Below, in pieces: positions 1-8,074 of a DNA stretch of 10,469 nt (the first letter of the stretch is position 1; each line of letters begins with the position of its first letter). This DNA is from Baffinella frigidus (lineage: Eukaryota; Cryptophyceae; Cryptomonadales; Baffinellaceae), in NCBI GenBank assembly GCA_026770585.1, contig MU646625.1, forward strand, positions 199,880 through 210,348. Direction: 5' to 3'. Made by a program: the position numbers and the translations under genes. Under the pieces are notes generated by a model, which was given only the letters and a program-made list of their open reading frames with translations, was not told where the DNA came from and did no database searches.

Positions 1-67
1 CCCCAAACCCCAAACCCCAAACCCCAAACCCCAAACCCCAAACCCCAAACCCCAACCCCCAAACCAG
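1..67 (+). repeat. CCCCAAA telomere-like tract, end of an intron
   Basis: About eight uninterrupted CCCCAAA heptamers run almost to the acceptor CCAAACCAG at 67. A C-rich strand at the left edge could suggest a chromosome end. However, identical tracts lie inside introns at 6269-6350, and this one leads directly into exon 1, so an intronic tract is the better reading. Confidence 0.85.
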
Positions 68-171
68 GTGCATAACCCGCGTGGCGTGGCGAAGGGGGGG
101 TGTGCCTCAGGGCCTGATGCGATGCTGGCGGGGAGGGCGTTGGGCATTTCGGCGGTGATGCTCACGCTTAG
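68..171 (+). CDS. Exon 1 of the membrane-protein gene
   Basis: This exon has 34 codons plus 2 nt (phase 0 to 2), starts after ACCAG and ends at the strong donor CTTAG|GTGAGG. It encodes [12 protein letters not shown] followed by a helix-prone stretch, [17 protein letters not shown]. Its last two bases join the G of exon 2 to make an arginine codon. Third positions are mostly G or C, unlike the repeats before it. The start phase is assumed, because the upstream exon lies outside the window. Confidence 0.6.
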
Positions 172-3100
172 GTGAGGGTGGCCCTCATTCCGGTGTCAGT
201 ATGACAGCTGCCTTGAGTTGCCGTTTGGCGAGTACCGCATAATATCTATCCACCCTTGTGAATGCCGCGTAATATCTGTTCGCCTTGAGGCGATTCGCGA
301 CGTCGGGCCACACATCGGACTTCGAAGGGATTTCGAATAACCCCCAAGCGATATGACCTAGGACCCTACGGTAGGCAATCCGTTGGGACATAGGGGGGGT
401 TCCTTCGGATAAGGTAACGGAAAGGTGGCCCGATTTGGGCCGAAAATCCCTTCAAAGCCCGCTGTGTGGGGTGCACCACCTGTACTGAGACTCTACATTG
501 AATCTTGCCGGGAGATTTTTTGTCCTCTTGCTCTCACATTTTGGTAGCATCAACTCGCTCTCTCCAGAGCACTGCTCGGCGAGAGGAGTACGAGCTCCCT
601 ACTCTGATTTTTCGGTATGATAACTACCCTGAACCGCCGTTCGGTAAAAACCGCATAATATCTATCCATGGCGTTGGTAAATACCGCATACTGTCTATTC
701 ATTGCCGTTAATTGCAAACTGCATAATATACATCCTGTACCCTGAGGCGTTCGGGAGTGCAGGGCGCTGCGGGCTCTGCGGGAGGAATACGCGCTCCCTG
801 CTCTGAATGTTCAGTGTGACAACTTCCCTGAATTCCCGTGTGGTAAACACTGCATACTATCTATCAACACTGGTAAAAACCGCATATTATCTATATACAC
901 TGTTAAGTACCGCGTAATATAAGTCCACCTTGGTAAATTCCGCATCATATTTATCTTCCCTGAGGCGTTCGGGAGTGCAGGGCGCTGCGGGCTCTGCGGG
1001 AGGAATACGAGCTCCCTGCGCGCGCTTTTGCGGCAGACGCTGACCCTGTCTGCGCCGGTACGCCCCATCACCCTCCGATTTGAATCTGTGTGCCTCCCTC
1101 CAGCACCCTCCGATCCAACAAGGCGAGTTCCTCCGGTACTCCTAGTGCCGGAGGTCCTTTTTTGCTGTACGCCTCACACCTAGAAACATCACTATGTCCG
1201 TGCGGGTGGCTAACCGTAGGGTCCTATGGATTATCCACGTGTGGGTCATGGTCATTCACGAAATCCTATGGTAGCACGCTGGGTGGTGCATGCAGAAAGT
1301 CAACGTTGAAGGAGGACTTATTTGGACGTGGCTCACAAAATTTTACAAAATTTACAACAGATGGCTTTGGTTACAAAATTTACAACAGATGGTTTTAAAC
1401 CCCATCATAAACAATGATGCAATGTCTTCGTGTGTGTGAGGGAGACAGAGAGGGCGCAGCGCTCTTCCAACAAACCGACACCCCACACTGTTTCCGTCCG
1501 CAGGGTGGAAGTTGGGCAAAGTGGTCGGCAACGCGGAAGTTGCCATCTTGGTCTGCGGGGAGCTCCTTCACAAGATGACTTCCGTCCTCTCAAGTGGCCA
1601 CCCCAACGCCGCGATCGAGAGAGAGGTACACTCTAAACACTAAAATACTAAACTTTTAACATGAGGCGCCGCACCTTCGTAGGCAGCGGCGACTCGAGTC
1701 GACCGTACAGTTGAACATTTGATGTCCTCTCTGATCGAAGAAGAACAAGTGCGAAGGATAGCTGTTCTGTGGAGAGAGTTTCAATCATTTTGTTTTTTAT
1801 TTATTTATTTATTTATTTTTTCGGAGGGGGGTGTAGAGGTATCGGGTTTAGCGGAGGAGCAGGCCGCGAACACATGAAGTGCCTGCCGTGTCCCATCTGA
1901 ACACCTGTCGCGTCCCATAAAATCTATTATAACCCCTGCCGCGTCCTATCTGAGCTCCGCCTCGGGGCGGTCACGTCCCATCTGACCCTCTTCGGGTGGG
2001 TCGCGTCCAGGTGCACGTCCTGGAAACGAAGCTCCACGCGCTGACTTCGTACGTGATCAATATCCCGGAGGCGCTTGGAGCCATTCGGAGCGAGGCACAC
2101 GCCCTGCGTTTCGCGGCGTTTCTCAGGTTTTGAGCCTCTCTGCCTCACCACACAGCGGACTTCAAAGTGATTCTGAACAACCCCTAAGAGATACGATCTA
2201 GGACCCTACGGTATCTGCCTCACCCGGGTTGCCTGTCAGACTATTCTTGATTTGACAATGCTGGGTGTGCGGTGCATAAATGAAACGACCAGCAGAAACC
2301 TGTTCTATTTTCACTGCGCACGGTGACTTTGCTCGGATAGCGAGGGGGCAAATGGATCGGGTAATTTGAGTCGTGTCCAAGTTGTGGAGGCTGAAACTCC
2401 AAATTGGAGTTTCAGTGCCCACAACTTGGACACGACTCGTCATTTGTACCTGAATCAAAAAGATCCGTTTGCCCCCTCGCTATCCGACCAAGGATTCCTG
2501 AACGGTCCAGACCATGTGCCTGAACGGACCCGGCAGGATCCGTTCAGAATTCCAGAGCACGAACTGGAAAATGCGTACAGAGGTTGAGGCTCCTACATTG
2601 ACATGCTGGGATCACGATGCGCTTCCCTCACCACACAGCGGGCTACGAAGGGATTTTCGGGCATTCAGTGCCCGAGTTTCCGATAACGTATCCGTAGGAA
2701 CCCCCCTATGCCCCTACGGGTTGCCTACCGTAGGGTCCTAGGTCTTATCGCTCAGGGGTTATTCAAAATCCCTTCGAAGTCCGCTGTGTGGAACGGTCAA
2801 CGGCCCGCTCGCCGTTCTCGTCACCTCATCCTCACCCGGGTTCACCGACTGTTCTCAAGTTGACAAGCTGGGATTGCGGTTTGCAAGTTGACATGCTGGG
2901 ATCGCCCCCCTCAGGACGGTGAATTGTCCCCTCGCCGTTCTGGTCACTTCTTCTTCCGCAGCTTCCGCCATTCTCAAGTTGTCATGCTTGGGTAGCGGTA
3001 CACATATGTGAACTCACCACCGTTGACGGATCTGTACGCCCCCCTCAGGACCGTCAACGGGCCGCTCGCGGTGCCGGTCAATTCCTCTTTCCCAGCGTCC

Positions 3101-6100
3101 GGAGATTCATCCGCGCATCTCAACGGCCCCATTACCCCCATGGGACTCCAAATTTTTGACTCTCTGTTAACGGATTTTTCAACTCTCTGTTAACGGATTT
3201 TTGCGCCCCTCGCAGGACCGTCAACGGGCCGCTCGCGGTTCTCGTCAATTCATCTTCCCCACCCGGAGATTCGTCCGCGCATCTCAACGGTTCCATCGCC
3301 CCCAGGGGCCTCCACCACCGCGCTGCTGCGGTACACCCTAAACCCGAAACCCGAAACACGAAACACGAAACACGAAACACGAAACACGAAACTCCCTACA
3401 CCAGCACAGTTGACTAATCCAGCCGCAAACGAGCACAGTTGACTAACATCATCCACGAACAAACCAGGCGCTGCTCTTCCACCCCCTGGCGCCCCCCCTC
3501 CGAACTTGGGGCGTCGGGGCTGCGGGAGGGGTGGGCGCGGTGCAGCTCGCGTGTGCTGCGGCGCCGGGGACGATTCGAGCCGCGCTCCTTCTTCTCCTCG
3601 AGGTGCCTAGCTATCCCTCACGTGGGTTGCCTGACGATTCGTAGGTTGAAATGTTGGGTTTGCGGTATGAATCGGTCGACGTTGGAGCGGGGAAGAGCCT
3701 GGGCTCACCAGATTGGTGAGCCCGGGTAGACTGGGACAGAACTAGAAGGTGCGGCGGTGGCGTGTGCTGCGGCGCCAAGTCTCTTTTTAAAAGTTAACTT
3801 GCCCTTTGATCGCGTGACACCCAGAATCTTAGGGTTCAGGGAAGAGACTAGCGCTCCTGCTCCTGCCCAAGGTGCGGATTCTGGTTGGTGACGGGGATCT
3901 TCTTCATGATATGCTGACTGGCGCAAGCAGAACCTTTGTTCTGTGAGCCAGTATTCGTGGAAAGACATCGTGTTCTTGAAAGTCACCGTATGCTTGAAAG
4001 TCATCTTAGCATCTTCGCATCTTAGCATGCAGACCCAGCACCGTGTGCAGAACCTTGTGAAAACCGTGACCGGGATGATAACCCCTCCCTGTTGAAACGT
4101 GCAGGAGGAGGAGGGGGTGGAGAGAAGGCTGGGGCAGAGCCTCGGAATGCTGAAAGACGCATCGGAGTACATCGACTCTGCCAACACCGCGAAGAAGGCG
4201 GCTGGTGCGCTAGCAGACTATTCTTAAGTTGACATGCTAGCAGACTATTTTTAGGTTGACATGCTGGGTAGAAAGGGTGTGCAATACGGCAGTTGCTTAG
4301 ATGGACCGTTTGTACGGCAGTTGCTTAGATGGACCGTTTCCTGAAGGCGCCAGTGCCTGCTACCAAACATATGGCTACGAAGGGAGTTTTGGGCACTCAG
4401 TGCCCGAGTTTCCGTTACTTGGTCTGCAGGAACCCCCCTATCTTCCTACGGGTTGCCTACCGTAGGGTCCTAGGTCTTGTCGCTTAGGGGTTTTTCAAAA
4501 TTCCTTCGAAGTCCGCTGTGTGGGTGGTTGGGGATGCGAAACCGTACTCGAGGCGGCTGGAGCACGGTTGAGCTTTGAGGGTTTAGGTTGTTACGGTAGA
4601 GGGTTGAGGGTTCATGGTTGGGTTGAAAGCTCGGGGTGCTGAAAAACGCGAAGGAGTATATCGACTCTGCCCACACCGCAAACAAGGCGGCTGGTGTGCT
4701 CGACCCCCCTCCCCTCCCCTCTTCCATTTTGTTGCATGTTCCATCATACAACGGGGGCAAGAAGACAAACCACCCACCAAACTGCCGAAACCCAAAACCC
4801 GAAAAATCACACCGTAACTTCCAGACCCTAACCTCTACACCCTACACCCTAAACCCCAACCCAGCAAGTATGATGATTCGACGGTGCGTTCCCTGAACAG
4901 GAGTGATCTGAAAACGTTTCTGTTCTGGAAGCCTCGGGGTGTGATTAAAGCCTCAGTGGTGTGAAACCGTATCGTCTCTGCAGGGTTGGAGGCAGCAGGC
5001 CGAGCGCTGAGCCAGGCGGAGGCAGGGCGAAAGCAGCATTCTGACGGAGTGTGTGAATGATGGGAAACCAGTTACATAGCATCACCTTAGAGCTTTTCGC
5101 AGTCTTTCTACTTGGTCCTTAGACGCCGTCCCCTACGCGCCCCTTTCTGTTTTTTGGATGCGTGGTCATTCGACGGTGCGTGCTCTCGGCAGGGGTGGAG
5201 GCGGCAGGCCGAGCGCTGAGCCAAGCGGAGGCTGGCAGGAAGTCTTACCTTGCCGCGCCCCGGTTCCCCTAAACCCGAAACCCGAAACCCGAAACCCGGA
5301 ACCCGAAACCTGAAACCCGAAACCTGAAACCCGAAACCCGAAGTGAATCCTCAACCCGAACCCCGAAAACATGAACCCGAAACCCTGAACCCCAAACCCC
5401 AATCCCCAAAGCAGAAACATGAAGCACTGACCTACTTCAAACCTGCGCAGGTTCATCGGGAACGTAATGGCAAGAGTGGTAGGCCTGGAGGTCTTTGGGA
5501 GCTTCGGCGCCGTCGGCGTTGCGGTGCTCAACCCTACACCCTACACCCTATACCCAAACCCCAACCTAAAATCAAACCCAAACCCAAACCCAAACCCAAA
5601 TCCAAACCCAAGACCAAACCTAAACCCAAACCCAAACCCAAACCCAAACCCAAACTCAAACCTAAACCCAAACCCAAACCCAAACCCCTAACTTATAACC
5701 CCTCAACCCCAAACCCCGAATCCCACACCCCAAACCCACATGTTCTCGTACACCTCCTCCTCTCAGCACCCATCGGCACATTTCTCCTCTAACCCCAACA
5801 CCCAAACCCCAGACCCTGAACCCTAACTCCCAAACCCTAAACGCCCAACCCTAAACCCTACACCTTACACCCTAACCCTAACTCAACAAGCGCACCCATC
5901 AGGCTAGTACTCCTCCTTGTCAGCGGACTAAACCTAAACCCCAACCCCAAACCTGCAGGTTCTAGTACTCCTCCTTCTCAGCGGACCCATCGCCATATTC
6001 TTCCTTGCTACATCCTTCCATGTCTACGGGAGCGCCAAAGTCAAACCCTACACCATAAATCATAAACCATACACCATACACCATAAACCATACACCATAC

Positions 6101-8014
6101 ACCATACACCATACGCCATAAGCCATAAACCACACCATGAACCATAAACCATAAACCATAAACCATAAACCATAAACCATAAACCTCAAACCCTAAACCC
6201 TAAACCCTAAACGCTAACCCCAAACCCCACACCCCAAACCCTAACCTTTAAACCCTCACCCCCAAACCCCAAACCCCAACCCCCAAACCCCAAACCCCAA
6301 ACCCCAAACCCCAAACCCCAAACCCCAAACCCCAAACCCCAAACCCTCAACAGGTCTACACGGGGACAATCCCCGCCTGGGGGTTCATAGGCCTCGTGTG
6401 GCTCTACGTATGCTGGGCCACGTACCAGCTTCGTTCGGAAGGCCGGTTGAAGCGCCCGCGGGTAACCTCAACCCCACACCCACACCCCACAGCGGACGAC
6501 ACAGCGATTTGTGATGATCAACAACGTACGTTTACGGGGTACGGGGATCCCACGCAGGTGATCGAGCCATCGATGGTGCGGAACAACGCCTCGAACCTCC
6601 TCGCGCTGCTCGGCATCGCTGTCGAAGGTGCGCACCCTCTTTGCCGCCCTGCCCTAGGTGTGAAGCGTCTTTACCGAAGGTGTCAAGAATCTTTGCCTGC
6701 ACACCAACCCTACCCTCCATTCACAATATTATAATAATTAATAAATACCTTACCTACCAACCCTACCAACCCTGCTGTTTGAAACGCCCCCGGGTGATCG
6801 AACCATCGATGGTGAGGAACAACGCATCCAACCTCCTCGCCCTCCTCGGCACCTTCGACGCCGTCGAAGGTGCGAACCATATTTGCCGCCCTTCCCTAGG
6901 TTTAAAGCGTCTTTAAGTCTTAAAGGCATCGCTGTCGAAGCTGCGCATCCGAAAAATTATCCGATATCTGACTTTCCTAGTTTCACTATCCGAACCCACT
7001 GTCCGGTATACGACCAACACTGCCGGGTAGGGACTCTAGTGAAGAGTCTTTGCCGACCTACCCTACCTACCAACGCGACCCTACCTAGCAACCCTAGCAA
7101 ACCAACGGTGCGGAACAACGCGTCGAACCTCCTCGCCCTCCTCGGCATCGCCGTCGATGGTGCGAATCCTACCCTACCTACGAACCGTCGTTGCCGCCCT
7201 ACCCTACCTACCGAAGCGTCTGTGCCGCCCTACACAACCCTACTGTAGCGTCTTTGTCGCCCTACCCTATCCACCAACCCTACCAACCCGACCAACCCTA
7301 CCAACCCTACCAACCCTAACACCCCTGACAACCCTAACAACCCTACTCTACCAACCCCAAACCCTGACCCAGGCCTGCAGCTAGTCGCGGTTTCGTTCGC
7401 GGAAGGCATCCCGTACGACTACTGGGGGCTCATAACCCCCCTATATCCCTACGGCATTGCCTACCGTAGGGCCTTTGGATTACTCACTAGGGGGTTGTTC
7501 ACTAAATCCCTTCAAAGTCCGCTGTGTGGCCTAGCCTAGCTGACCAACCCCACCTACCCTCGACCAGGCCTGTAGCTAGTCGCGGTCTCGTTCGCAAAAG
7601 GCATCCCGTACGACTCATCAGGGCTCATAACCCCCCTGGGCGTCTGGCGTCCCAGATTACCTACCAACCCTACCATACCTACCCTACCTACCAACCCTCC
7701 CCAGAACCCTACCCCACCTGCCCTACCAATAAAAGTCGTAGCGGAGCACCTCCAGTGTGACTTACTCAACCTGTGTCTGTAGACATCGGCGATCAAACAA
7801 ACCAACCCCAAACCCTAAGCCCCCAACCAGGCCTGCAGCTAGTGGCGGTCTCGTTCGCAGAAGGCATCCCGTACGACTCATCAGGGCTCATAACCCCCCT
7901 GGGCGGCCACGCGGCCCTCACGCTCCCTCCTGCGGTACTAGGGTTCAGGGTTCAGGGTTGAGGGTGGGGGGTTGAGGGTTGAGGGTTGATGGTTGATGGT
8001 TGAGGGTTAATGGT

Positions 8015-8074
<60 letters not shown>

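Larger units (their letters stand above)
1058..1503 (+). other. Intron 2 (no gene)
   Basis: It runs from GTACGCC to CCGTCCGCAG. It holds a hairpin (1130-1154) followed by six T, a degenerate MITE fragment (1192-1270) and a 28-bp tandem duplication (1343-1392). Short ORFs here are not supported. Confidence 0.6.
6628..7258 (+). repeat. Dispersed GCGTCTTTGCCGCCCTACCCTACCTACC-type unit
   Basis: Units with the core (G)TCTTTGCCGCCCTACCCTA occur after each exon 13 copy: about 6637-6675, 6887-6915, 7046-7075, 7190-7220 and 7240-7270. They seem to have been duplicated together with the exon. Confidence 0.65.

Noticed and set aside
1-67. True chromosome end (telomere) at the left edge
   Set aside because: The same tract occurs inside introns, and an exon with matched phase follows. 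The window edge alone is no evidence for a chromosome end.
227-960. 30-bp repeats as a CRISPR array
   Set aside because: Units are adjacent with no spacers, they diverge from each other, and they sit at eukaryotic exon donors.
1130-1163. Hairpin followed by six T, like a bacterial intrinsic terminator
   Set aside because: The window is clearly eukaryotic with spliced exons, and no bacterial gene precedes it. It is probably a chance or decayed repeat structure.
3705-4187. 160-codon ORF on the minus strand
   Set aside because: It runs antisense through exon 8 and intron 7, shows no recognisable domain, and the + strand exon has better support from copies and phase.
5343-5792. 149-codon ORF encoding a Lys-Pro repeat protein
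   Set aside because: It is a translated AACCCA satellite inside intron 10. It overlaps exon 10 in another frame and crosses several repeat types.
5962-6189. Minus-strand ORF with repeated MVYGVWF
   Set aside because: It is the reverse reading of CCATAAA/CCATACA heptamers and has no unique sequence of its own beyond the antisense of exon 11.
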